Of a stretch of DNA of 64,000 bases, positions 1 through 8,066 are shown piece after piece. A model generated the notes under the pieces. It searched no databases. It was not told where the DNA came from and worked only from the letters and a program-made list of their open reading frames with translations. Source of the stretch: Verrucomicrobiia bacterium (GTDB lineage: Bacteria > Verrucomicrobiota > Verrucomicrobiia > Verrucomicrobiales > DEV007). The stretch's first letter is position 1, and every line of letters begins with the position of its first letter. Where the stretch lies: positions 55,642-119,641 of the forward strand of contig JAUICH010000020.1 of assembly GCA_030427505.1 (NCBI GenBank). The letters run 5' to 3'. The position numbers and the translations under genes were made by a program.

Positions 1-547
1 CCAGCTCGATTCGCCGTCCGGACACGGCTTTCTCGAATTCGGCCAGGTTGTGGTCGTCCCCGTTGCGCCAGTCCGACTTCAGCCAGGACCGGCCGCTCCT
101 GCGCCAGTGATCGAAGATGGTTTCCTGGCCGTTGAGAATGCCGCCGGGTTCGTAGAGATCTTTCTTTTCCGTGTAGTCCAGGTGAGGCAGGTAGCGGAAC
201 GGCACGTTGTAGAGCTGGAAATAGCCCGTCATGCCGGAGTGGCGGGCGATTCTGGCGCTGAGGCGGTGGCGCACCCGGTGGTGGCTGGTGAGGAAGGAAG
301 GCAGCCACCTGAGCCTGGCCAGCCCCGCGAAAGGACTCGCGCCCTGGGCTTTTACAAAGCAGGAAAAGTGGCCGTGCTCCGCGGGAGAGAGGCCGGTCAG
401 GATGGTCGGATCACAACTGGAAGAGTAGCCAAAGACCGTCTGGCACGCGTTGCGATTTGGCAAGAGGCTGGATAGAAAGCCGTGTTCGCGCACGATGCGC
501 CAACCCAGAGCATCCACGAAGATAAACAGGCGGAGAGTATTCTTCAC
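1..547 (-). CDS. Alkaline-phosphatase-superfamily protein (type I phosphodiesterase-like), 3' end cut by window edge
   Basis: The visible N-terminal 182 residues begin with a GTG codon one base after the stop of the upstream gene. The protein opens with MKNTLRLFIFVDALGW, a hydrophobic strand ending in the aspartate that binds metal in this superfamily. At about residues 45-60 lies a segment reading DPTILTGLSPAEHG, the usual nucleophile region followed by the G-x-x-P-A-E-H-G signature of nucleotide pyrophosphatase/phosphodiesterase-like enzymes. It is the third gene of a leftward polysaccharide operon, so it may add or remove a phospho-substituent on a glycan or lipid carrier. That role is inferred from context only. 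The C-terminal metal ligands lie outside the window. Confidence 0.75.
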   Translation of the reverse strand, partial: MKNTLRLFIFVDALGWRIVREHGFLSSLLPNRNACQTVFGYSSSCDPTILTGLSPAEHGHFSCFVKAQGASPFAGLARLRWLPSFLTSHHRVRHRLSARIARHSGMTGYFQLYNVPFRYLPHLDYTEKKDLYEPGGILNGQETIFDHWRRSGRSWLKSDWRNGDDHNLAEFEKAVSGRRIEL

Positions 548-548
548 G

Positions 549-1715
549 TCAGTGACTGCCGGATGAGGTGCTGGTTGGTTCGTTTCGGGTCCAGATGAGT
601 TTTTTCAAGTGACGCCGGCAAAGGGCATCCATCTGCTTTTTTGGATGGGTAGCCTGGTAAACGGCGTGAACGGGTTCGAGGTCTTCCCCCGCTTCGTGAA
701 AGCCGAGCGTGTCGGAATAGGAAAACACCCCGGGCTGCTCGGCATTCAGGATTTCCCGCCATTCGGGCGACAGGTCGTCCAGAGACTCGCGGCTTCGCGG
801 CAGCACGCCGAAGAGCTGGCGGCGTCCTTTTGTCACCTCCAGCAGCTCCTGATAGCGTTCCCGCCAGTAAACGCCGTTCTTGCCGGGCATCGCGGCGTCC
901 TTCATGGAAAACGCCAGCCAGTAGCCCAGCGCGGACACGCGGTCTTTCAATGAAACCGTTTTTCGCTCCGGCGCCCGTTGGGTCTTGGAAGCGACGAAGG
1001 CGTCTTTCATGCGCAACTTCACCCGGTGTTTCCGCTGGATCAGGTAATCCCCATCCAGGTAAGCCGCTTCCACGCTGGTGTGCGCGCCGAGGAAAGTGTA
1101 GTCCTCGACCTTCGCATGGACGATGCTGCTGTTTCCCTCAATGACGGAGTGGTGGCCGATGGAGGCATAGGGGCCGATCTCGCAGTTCGGGCCCACGTAC
1201 ACATTGTCCCCAATCCAGAGCGGAAAGTTTAGCTTGGCCGTGGGGTGCAGGTGGGAGAAGCGGCCGATCCAGAGCTCCAAATCTTCGGTGCGGCCTTCGA
1301 AGGGGTAGCGGTTGAAACACTCCCGCTCCAGAGAGAACCAGTATTCCAAGAGGTCCCATTCGTTCTCGATCGCCGGCGCGGCCATGCCGGGGAATCCGGG
1401 AAGTGACGTGGCCTGGGGAATGTTTCCGGTGGGATGCGCCGCCGGTATCAGTTCCCACTCAATGGGCCAAAGCGTGGCGGCTTCCAGGGCGCGGCGGACC
1501 AGGTGCGGTTTGTCCGGGCAGTAAAGCCGCAGGGACGTAAAGCCTTCATTCAGAGCGTAGTCCAACCAATGGTGCAGCAGGGGTTGAAAGCCGACGCGCC
1601 AGAGCACAAAAGGCTCCTCTTTCTTCCAGTCGCCTTCCAAACCGCTCCAATCCGGAACTTCCAGTTCCATCAGGGAACGCTTGCGAAGCGGATGGTTAAA
1701 GTGAATCGCCGACAT
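549..1715 (-). CDS. Nucleotidyltransferase-like protein with left-handed beta-helix (hexapeptide repeats)
   Basis: The 388-residue protein has a central run of imperfect hexapeptide repeats at about residues 165-225 (for example IGDNVYVGPNCEIGPYASIG), the hallmark of left-handed beta-helix domains found behind sugar-nucleotide pyrophosphorylase domains. The N-terminal part (residues 25-110) could be a divergent nucleotidyltransferase fold, but I do not see a clean GxGTR signature, so sugar-1-phosphate activation is not proven. It sits between a phosphoglycosyl transferase and a phosphodiesterase-like gene in a leftward operon, which supports a role in exopolysaccharide precursor supply. An acyltransferase or purely structural role remains possible. 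Confidence 0.7.
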   Translation of the reverse strand: MSAIHFNHPLRKRSLMELEVPDWSGLEGDWKKEEPFVLWRVGFQPLLHHWLDYALNEGFTSLRLYCPDKPHLVRRALEAATLWPIEWELIPAAHPTGNIPQATSLPGFPGMAAPAIENEWDLLEYWFSLERECFNRYPFEGRTEDLELWIGRFSHLHPTAKLNFPLWIGDNVYVGPNCEIGPYASIGHHSVIEGNSSIVHAKVEDYTFLGAHTSVEAAYLDGDYLIQRKHRVKLRMKDAFVASKTQRAPERKTVSLKDRVSALGYWLAFSMKDAAMPGKNGVYWRERYQELLEVTKGRRQLFGVLPRSRESLDDLSPEWREILNAEQPGVFSYSDTLGFHEAGEDLEPVHAVYQATHPKKQMDALCRRHLKKLIWTRNEPTSTSSGSH

Positions 1716-1741
1716 GGTCGCATGCTGAGAGTAGGGCGGAG

Positions 1742-2455
1742 CTAGTAAGCGCCGCGGCCGATCAAAACAGCGGGAATGGTTTTCAGAAGTAGCTTCAGGT
1801 CTTCCCAGAGGCTCTCGGAGCGGATGTACTGCAGGTCCAGCCGCACCTGGCCTTCAAAGTCGATGTCCGCGCGTCCGCTCACTTGCCACAGGCAAGTCAG
1901 GCCCGGCTTCACCCGCAGGCGGCGCAGGTAGGCGGCTTTATAGAGCACCACTTCCTGGGGCACGGGCGGGCGCGGGCCCACCAGAGACATGTCGCCCAGG
2001 AGCACATTGAAAAACTGAGGCGCTTCATCCAGGGAGTAGCGGCGAATGAAGCGGCCCACCCGCGTCACGCGGGGGTCCTTGCGGAGTTTGAAGGTCACTC
2101 CGTCTTTGCCGTGCTGATTATTGTCGGCCAGTTGCATTTTCACGCTTTCCGCGTGGGCGACCATGGAGCGCAGCTTAAACATCTGAAAAATCCGGCCGTC
2201 TTTGCCGACACGGGCCTGGTGGAAAAAGATGGGCCCGCCGTCTTCCAGTTTGATCAGCAGACCCAAGCAGAAAATCACCGGCCCAAGGATGGCGAGCCCC
2301 ATCAAGCTTCCCACGATATCGATGGCCCGCTTAGCACCAGACAGCAGGCGTACGTAGGCCTGCCAGCGGCGGCTTTTGATCTGGCAACGCAGCAGACGAG
2401 CCCGCAGGGCGGCAGGGTCTTGGGCTTTGGCCCAATAGTCAACGGCAGATTCCAT
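1742..2455 (-). CDS. Polyprenyl-phosphate sugar-1-phosphate transferase (bacterial sugar transferase family)
   Basis: This enzyme transfers a sugar-1-phosphate from a UDP-sugar to a polyprenyl phosphate, the first membrane step of polysaccharide repeat assembly. At 237 residues it is the short monotopic form: a hydrophobic re-entrant helix at about residues 45-68, then the conserved catalytic core. Visible signatures are the FKLRSM block, the Asp-Glu pair in RRYSLDEAPQFFNVL, the LVGPRP motif and LTCLWQVSGR near the C terminus. It is the first gene of the leftward operon, fed by an AT-rich intergenic region shared with the divergent glycosyltransferase genes. The acceptor sugar cannot be read from sequence. 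Confidence 0.93.
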   Translation of the reverse strand: MESAVDYWAKAQDPAALRARLLRCQIKSRRWQAYVRLLSGAKRAIDIVGSLMGLAILGPVIFCLGLLIKLEDGGPIFFHQARVGKDGRIFQMFKLRSMVAHAESVKMQLADNNQHGKDGVTFKLRKDPRVTRVGRFIRRYSLDEAPQFFNVLLGDMSLVGPRPPVPQEVVLYKAAYLRRLRVKPGLTCLWQVSGRADIDFEGQVRLDLQYIRSESLWEDLKLLLKTIPAVLIGRGAY

Positions 2456-2487
2456 GACGCGAGGGATTGCGCTTGTTATTAAAAATA

Positions 2488-2522
2488 ATGGTAATTATAT
2501 TAAGTATTACAGATTTAGAAAA
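2488..2522 (-). promoter_or_regulatory. Candidate promoter of the leftward polysaccharide operon
   Basis: A perfect TATAAT lies on the minus strand at 2499-2494, about 40 bases before the sugar-transferase start codon, inside a strongly AT-rich stretch. The matching -35 region (about 2522-2517, TTTTCT) is weak. The word ATAATTACCAT overlaps this -10 and recurs in the promoter region of the rightward export operon. The rest of the 2456-2734 gap shows no gene. Confidence 0.35.
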
Positions 2523-2734
2523 GATCAAACCATTTCAGCGCCAAAACACCGGGCGAAGACCGCTATTCTAATAATTGTATCAGTTTTGATTGACAGAATA
2601 GACAATCGCGGAATTTCTTGAAAAATAAACACGAAAATTATGGAAATTTGAGTCTCTGGTGCCCCTCCCGCCGCGTCCTGACCGTCGTGAATCGGCGGTT
2701 TCTTCCGGGCTGAGCCCGTTTCCCATCCTCTGCC

Positions 2735-3826
2735 ATGATCTTTTTCATCGAGTCCTGTCCCGTCTTGGACAGCCGCTTGCGCGGTTTTCTGACCCAGGTG
2801 GCGGACAGCGCCCGGCGGGAGGTGCCTTCCTGCCAGGAGGCCATCGTGCTCGGCGGCGGCTACGGACGGGGCGAGGGCGGAGTGTATCGGGACGATAGCG
2901 GGGGTTCCGCTTTATATAATGACCTGGACTTTTTCGTGTTTTGCCGGCGCCGCCGGATCTCTCCCATCCTTCGGGAGTGGATCGCGGCGCAAAGCCAGGC
3001 CGGAGAAAGCTTGCTGGGCATTCATGTGGACTTCACCTGCGCGACTCCGGCGAACCTAAGCACGGCGGGACAGTCCATGATGTTTGCCGACCTGGCCCTG
3101 GGCCACCTGGTGGTCAGCGGCCCGGAGGACTATGTGTCCCGCCGGGCGGGAAAGGTGGACCTGGAGAAGCTGCCTCTCTCAGAAGCCACCCGTCTGCTCT
3201 GGAATCGCGGTTCTGGCCTGTTCTTTGCCCGGCAGCGGATTGCCCGCCGGGAAGAGAGGGATTTCGTGGAGCGGAATCACGCCAAGTGCATGCTCGCCCT
3301 GGGCGACGCCGTTCTCTGCCTCCATGGCGCTTACCACCCCTCCTGCTTGGAACGCGCCGAAAGACTCGAAGCGTTGGGTGCAGAGCGCGCCGGCTCGCGG
3401 ATCCTCGAACTTCACCGGCTGGGCGTGGAGTTCAAACTCCGGCCCCGCCACAGCCACCGTCCCTGGACCGAACTGGAAGCCGAGAACCGCGACCTCGCGG
3501 CCCTGTGGTTGGAGGTATTCCTGCGGGTGGAGTCCGTGCGCCTGGGATGTTCTTTCGAAACTTTGTCTGACTACATCGGGTATTCCGGCCGCCTCATGCC
3601 GGAACGGCCGCTCTGGAAAAACCCGCTGCTGGCGGCGCGGGATCTCCTGAAACGCGGCGGCGCCCTGAAACCCGTTTGGGACTATCCCCGCGCGGCGCTC
3701 ATGAGGAGCCTGGCCATCCTGAATGGAGGCGAGAAGCCGGGGGATCTGAAGCCTTTCCTGCCGCGGCTGGCGGCGTCCGGAGACGTGGAGTCCGCCTACA
3801 CCGGATGGTGGACGCATTACCAATAA
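2735..3826 (+). CDS. Nucleotidyltransferase-fold protein of unknown role in the polysaccharide locus
   Basis: The 363-residue protein carries the two-part signature of the pol-beta nucleotidyltransferase fold: a glycine-rich GGGYGRGEGG at residues 40-49 and a metal-binding DLD pair at 63-65 in NDLDFFVF. The rest is helical and I do not recognise it. No membrane segment or signal peptide is evident. The stop lies 11 bases before the WecG-like gene, so the two probably share a transcript. Possible roles are nucleotidylation of a sugar, a lipid carrier or a partner protein; the sequence does not choose among them. Confidence 0.7.
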   Translation: MIFFIESCPVLDSRLRGFLTQVADSARREVPSCQEAIVLGGGYGRGEGGVYRDDSGGSALYNDLDFFVFCRRRRISPILREWIAAQSQAGESLLGIHVDFTCATPANLSTAGQSMMFADLALGHLVVSGPEDYVSRRAGKVDLEKLPLSEATRLLWNRGSGLFFARQRIARREERDFVERNHAKCMLALGDAVLCLHGAYHPSCLERAERLEALGAERAGSRILELHRLGVEFKLRPRHSHRPWTELEAENRDLAALWLEVFLRVESVRLGCSFETLSDYIGYSGRLMPERPLWKNPLLAARDLLKRGGALKPVWDYPRAALMRSLAILNGGEKPGDLKPFLPRLAASGDVESAYTGWWTHYQ

Positions 3827-3837
3827 GAAAGGAAGTC

Positions 3838-4797
3838 ATGAAACTCAGCGACGAAACACCCCTGTCCATGGTGTTGGGACTGCCCTTTCACCGGCAGACC
3901 ATGGCGGAAGCCTTGGAAGACAGCGTGGCGGCGATGCGGGACCGCGGCTCGTCCGCCTACTTTGTAACCGCGAACCTGGATATCACCCGGCAGGCTTATC
4001 TGGACAGCCGGTTGCGGGAGATCATTTTTCGCGCGGACCGCGTTTACTGCGACGGCTTGCCGCTGGTGTGGCTGTCCCGGCTCTTTGGCGTTCCCCTGCC
4101 GGAACGGGTCGCAGGTTCGGACATGACCCCGCTCTTGTTGGAACGCTGTGCCCGGGAGAACCTGCCGGTCTATTTCTTTGGAAGCGACAACCAGACCCTG
4201 AAACGGGCGGCCGCTGTCTTGAAGCACCGCTACACCGGACTCCGGGTGGTGGGCTGCTCGGCTCCACCGGTGGGCGAGATCGAGTCCTGGAGCAACGAGG
4301 CCATTGTAAACCAGATCCGCTGTGCCCGGCCGGCCCTGTTGCTCGTCGCCCTGGGCTGTCCCAAGCAGGAATACTGGATTTCCCAATACCTCGAGAAGAC
4401 CGGGGTGCCGTTGGCCATTGGTATTGGCGCCAGTCTGGATTTCGTGGCCGGAAAGCAGGTCCGCGCGCCGCGATGGATTCAGGCTCTGGGCATGGAGTGG
4501 CTCTGGCGTTTCAGCCGGGACCCCCGCCGTCTGGGCCACCGTTATGCGAGCGACCTCTGGTATCTGCTGACCAAGGCCCCCCGGCAGTGGCGCTTCGAAA
4601 ACCGTTTCATCAGCCAGGCCTACACCGTCTTTCGCCGGACCCTGGCGGAAGACCGGGCCTGGAACACCAAGTCTCTTACCCCAGCCATCCGGCACGCCTT
4701 CGTCTCCTTCCATACGGATGAACTGATGCGGCTCCATCCCGGACCGCCTCAGGAATCGGTTTCGGAGGCTTCGGAGGATCTGGTCGGAATCTCCTGA
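3838..4797 (+). CDS. WecG/TagA/CpsF family glycosyltransferase
   Basis: This is a GT26 enzyme, expected to add N-acetylmannosaminuronate, N-acetylmannosamine or another sugar to a polyprenyl-linked intermediate at the cytoplasmic membrane face. Family signatures are FVTANLDIT near residue 42, the VYCDGLPLVW block with the conserved Asp at about residue 72, VAGSDM, and LGCPKQE with the following GIGASLDFVAGK. I chose the ATG preceded by AGGAAG (3830-3835), giving 319 residues; the frame is open further upstream but overlaps the preceding gene. It sits between a nucleotidyltransferase-like gene and a GT4 gene in one operon. Confidence 0.92.
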   Translation: MKLSDETPLSMVLGLPFHRQTMAEALEDSVAAMRDRGSSAYFVTANLDITRQAYLDSRLREIIFRADRVYCDGLPLVWLSRLFGVPLPERVAGSDMTPLLLERCARENLPVYFFGSDNQTLKRAAAVLKHRYTGLRVVGCSAPPVGEIESWSNEAIVNQIRCARPALLLVALGCPKQEYWISQYLEKTGVPLAIGIGASLDFVAGKQVRAPRWIQALGMEWLWRFSRDPRRLGHRYASDLWYLLTKAPRQWRFENRFISQAYTVFRRTLAEDRAWNTKSLTPAIRHAFVSFHTDELMRLHPGPPQESVSEASEDLVGIS

Positions 4798-4811
4798 CGG
4801 CCTGACTTCCC

Positions 4812-5945
4812 ATGAAGGTTCTCCTCACCGCGGGCGCCATCGATGGCGGAAAGTCCGGAGTCGGCCGCTATGTCATCGAACTGGCCCGTGCTCTCACCCG
4901 TGGTTTTCCGGACCTGGACCTTCACGTGGCCGGTCTGGACCGCGACCGCCTGCTGTTTTCCTTTCTCGATCGCCAACGGTGGATATCCGTCCCGGCGGGC
5001 GCGGCGAAGGCGGTAAAGAGCCTGCTCTGGCACCAGACCGCGCTGCCCGGAATCCTGAAAAAGGGGGAGTTCGATCTGCTGCACACCCCGACCTACCGGC
5101 GCATCGTCCGGTTCTGCCCGGTCCCCCAAGTGGCCACCATTCATGACTGCGCGCCTTTCATGATGACCGACAAGTACGATCCGCTGCGGGGATTATTCGG
5201 CCGGAAGATCGTGCCGGACCTGGCGCGGCGTTGCGAGCGGATCATTGCCGTCAGCCACGCCACCGCCGGGCATCTGGAGACCTTCATGGGCCTGGACCCC
5301 TCCCGGATCGAAACCATCTGGAACGGCATCGATCACCGGCAGTACCGGCCCCGTCCGGAGTCCGAAGTTCAGCAGTTTCTGCAGCGGCAGGAACAGCGGC
5401 ATCCCTATTTTCTCTACATTGCCCGCTTCGAACACCCTGGGAAAAACCACATCGGCCTGGTGGAAGCGTACGAGCGTTTCCGCGCCTCTAACCCCGAACA
5501 GCAGACTGATCTGGTGCTGGGGGGCGCGGACTGGCATGGGGCCGTGGATATTCACCGCCGTATCGCGCGCTCGCCCTTTCGTCAGGACATTCGCACCCTG
5601 GGCTTCGTTCCGGAAGAGGACCTGCCCCTCTGGTACGCCGGTTGCCTGGCCTTGGTGATCCCCTCCTTCTTTGAGGGGTTCGGACTTCCGGTAATCGAGG
5701 CTTATGCCTCGGGAGCGGCGGTAGCCCTGTCGGGCGCGGGCAGTCTCCGCGAAGTCGGTGGGGAAGGGGCGATGTATTTCGATCCCCACCAGCCGGAAGA
5801 AATGGTGGACTGCCTGGTTCGGCTGGCCGCCGAACCGCCCGCGGGCCGGGAGAAACGGCGGGAAGAAAACCTCTCCTGGGCCGCCAGATTCTCCTGGGAT
5901 CAATGCGCGAAGCAAGTTTTCGGTGTGTATGGAAAAATTATTTGA
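4812..5945 (+). CDS. Glycosyltransferase family 4 protein
   Basis: The 377-residue GT-B glycosyltransferase starts with a Gly-rich loop (GGKSGVGRY) that binds the donor nucleotide. Its C-terminal half holds the GT4 E-x7-E motif in SFFEGFGLPVIEA at about residues 284-296. It should transfer a nucleotide-sugar to a growing lipid-linked oligosaccharide in the cytoplasm. It is the last gene of the first rightward group; a 97-bp AT-rich gap with its own promoter separates it from the export genes. Donor and acceptor cannot be deduced. Confidence 0.92.
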   Translation: MKVLLTAGAIDGGKSGVGRYVIELARALTRGFPDLDLHVAGLDRDRLLFSFLDRQRWISVPAGAAKAVKSLLWHQTALPGILKKGEFDLLHTPTYRRIVRFCPVPQVATIHDCAPFMMTDKYDPLRGLFGRKIVPDLARRCERIIAVSHATAGHLETFMGLDPSRIETIWNGIDHRQYRPRPESEVQQFLQRQEQRHPYFLYIARFEHPGKNHIGLVEAYERFRASNPEQQTDLVLGGADWHGAVDIHRRIARSPFRQDIRTLGFVPEEDLPLWYAGCLALVIPSFFEGFGLPVIEAYASGAAVALSGAGSLREVGGEGAMYFDPHQPEEMVDCLVRLAAEPPAGREKRREENLSWAARFSWDQCAKQVFGVYGKII

Positions 5946-5966
5946 TTCAAAAGCGGGAATTCTCTT

Positions 5967-5995
5967 TTGCAAATAATTACCATATCCACTATAAT
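5967..5995 (+). promoter_or_regulatory. Sigma-70-type promoter of the export operon
   Basis: TTGCAA (5967-5972) is followed after exactly 17 bases by a perfect TATAAT (5990-5995), in an AT-rich island of an otherwise GC-rich region. It would start transcription about 40 bases before the GTG start of the Wzz-like gene. The spacer contains ATAATTACCAT, also present near the divergent promoter at 2488-2498. Confidence 0.6.
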
Positions 5996-6042
5996 TAATA
6001 TCTTAGAATTCCAAATTTTATTAATTTCATAGAAATTTCGTC

Positions 6043-8064
6043 GTGCGAAGCAGGTTCACGTTCCCCCTGGTATTCGATCCCTTGCGGATCGTTCTCGGGC
6101 TTGTCCGGAGCCTCTTCGGAATTGTGTTGGTCTCGCTCCTGTGCGGCGGGGTCATGCTGGCCGCGGCCCTCTACTTTGTGGACAGCCGCTATGTGGTGAG
6201 CGCCCAGTTGTTGGGAGAGAATCCCTACCGGCCCGAATCCGGAGACGGCCTGAAGAGCCCTTATCTGCCGATCCTGATGCAGGACGAGACCCTGATTTTC
6301 GGGGCCAAGAGTAGCGAGGTTCTGAAGGACACTTCCGAAAAACTCGGCGGCGCCATTTCGCCCCAGGAACTCTGGACCATGACCGAAATGGCCAAGATCG
6401 AGGACAGCGATCTCTTCGAATTGACCGTGACCCGTCCGGGCAACCCCGGAGCGGCGGTGGAACTGGCTACCGCCTGGGCCGAGGCCGTCATGGAATACAC
6501 CGCCGAAGTGCGCCGCCGGGATGCCGAGGCCAAGATCGCGGCCTACCAGAAGCAACTCACCGAAAACAAAGAGAAGACCGCGGCTCTGGACCGGACCTTG
6601 AGTGAATCCGGCCAGTCCCAGAATATCCTGGGAGAGGACACTCAGGCGACCGCCTTGCAGGCCACCATCCAGGCCCTGGAAAAAGAGCTGGCCGATGCCC
6701 GCGTGCAACTGGCGGCCAAGGCCAATCAGATCAGTGTCTATGACAACCAGGCCAAGGGCACGGGAATGCTCCGGTCCATGCTGACCCTCCGGCAGCAGGA
6801 GCTACAGAAACTGCGGCGCACCTATACGGAAAGTCACCCCGAAGTGCAGGGCGCGGTGGAGGACGTGCAACTCCTGACCCAACTGCTCGCCAAGGCAGAG
6901 CGGGGCGAGGACTATGACTTGCGCGGCTTGAACAAGATCCCGGACCTGCCCAGTGAAGGGGAGTTCCAGGCCCAGGTCCTCCGTCTGAAAGAAGAGAAGG
7001 CCGCCCTGGACGAAAAGGTCACGGTCTACACTGACGAGCTTGCGGCAAAGAAACAGGAAATGGCCGCGCTCCGGGGTCAGTCCCTCTCCCTTTCCGAACT
7101 GCGTTCGAACCTGAACGAAGCCATGCTGACCACGAACCTGCTTTCGGCCCGGATCAAAGAAGCCGAGTTCGTTCGGGACACTCCGCCTTCACAGCTCAGT
7201 CTCTTCCAGCCCGCGAGCCTGGCGGACGTGGAAGAGGAAAGCGGTCTTCTGAAAAAGGCCGCCGCCGTTTGCGTGGGTTTGTTAGGGGGCGCGGGCCTGA
7301 TGATCCTCCGGGTTCTGGTCCGGGAGCTCCGCAGCGCCCGGTTGAGCACGCCGGTCCAAACCGCTCTGGCCACCGGGCTCTACCCGCGCCACCGCTATCC
7401 CGAAAAGCGCGAAGCCGAAAGCCGCGCCGCCGTCCGGGAGCTGTGGCTGACCAGCATGGCCACGGACCTTTCGCGCCGCCGCCGCTTTTTCTTCGTGTTG
7501 GTGGGGGAAGTGCCGGGCGAGCAGCCCTTTTGGTGGGATCTCCTGAAGGTCATCAATGAAGACGGCTGCCGGATCGTCTTCGTGGACTTCGACCAGCAGC
7601 CCATGCCGCTGTCTCTGAATGGCTACACCATTCCGATGTATAACCATTCCCAGCCCTCGCCGGTATCGGTCATTCACCCTTTTGCGGAGCCCAACCTGCT
7701 GCAGACCCTTCAGGCCATCCCCCGGGACTCCGTGGTCATTGGCCGGTGGGGCATGCCCCCGGTGGCCTGGCTGGGACAGGTCCGGGTCTTCTTCGAAAGC
7801 GTGTTCCTCGTGGTCTCCGCCCAAGCCGGGAACCGCACGGAAGTGGAGAAAAACAGCCGGGTCTATCGCCAACTCCTGGGCGATCCGGAAGAGACCATTC
7901 TCGTGGAAGAAAAGGCCCCGGGCTTCTGGCTGCGCACCGTGCAGAACCTGGAAGACACCTTCTTCGACAAAGAAGATGAAGACGACTCGGATCCGGACCG
8001 CATGCCGTCCTACGAGCCGCGGCGGATGCTGCCGAATCACCAGCAACCTACCGATGTAACCTGA
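6043..8064 (+). CDS. Wzz-type polysaccharide copolymerase with a degenerate C-terminal tyrosine-kinase-like domain
   Basis: The 673-residue inner-membrane protein has the layout of a PCP-2a chain-length regulator: a transmembrane helix near residues 20-46, a long periplasmic coiled-coil region (about 145-390), a Pro-rich segment (TPPSQLSLFQPA) and a second transmembrane helix near 403-425. The cytoplasmic tail aligns by eye with BY-kinases, but the Walker A loop expected as PGEGKS reads PGEQPF, so the ATP-binding Lys and Ser/Thr are absent. A Walker A'-like VFVDFD remains, and the tail is acidic with few tyrosines. Start is GTG; no upstream ATG is in frame. It probably controls chain length without phosphotransfer, or with a separate kinase. 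Confidence 0.82.
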   Translation: MRSRFTFPLVFDPLRIVLGLVRSLFGIVLVSLLCGGVMLAAALYFVDSRYVVSAQLLGENPYRPESGDGLKSPYLPILMQDETLIFGAKSSEVLKDTSEKLGGAISPQELWTMTEMAKIEDSDLFELTVTRPGNPGAAVELATAWAEAVMEYTAEVRRRDAEAKIAAYQKQLTENKEKTAALDRTLSESGQSQNILGEDTQATALQATIQALEKELADARVQLAAKANQISVYDNQAKGTGMLRSMLTLRQQELQKLRRTYTESHPEVQGAVEDVQLLTQLLAKAERGEDYDLRGLNKIPDLPSEGEFQAQVLRLKEEKAALDEKVTVYTDELAAKKQEMAALRGQSLSLSELRSNLNEAMLTTNLLSARIKEAEFVRDTPPSQLSLFQPASLADVEEESGLLKKAAAVCVGLLGGAGLMILRVLVRELRSARLSTPVQTALATGLYPRHRYPEKREAESRAAVRELWLTSMATDLSRRRRFFFVLVGEVPGEQPFWWDLLKVINEDGCRIVFVDFDQQPMPLSLNGYTIPMYNHSQPSPVSVIHPFAEPNLLQTLQAIPRDSVVIGRWGMPPVAWLGQVRVFFESVFLVVSAQAGNRTEVEKNSRVYRQLLGDPEETILVEEKAPGFWLRTVQNLEDTFFDKEDEDDSDPDRMPSYEPRRMLPNHQQPTDVT

Positions 8065-8066
8065 GA

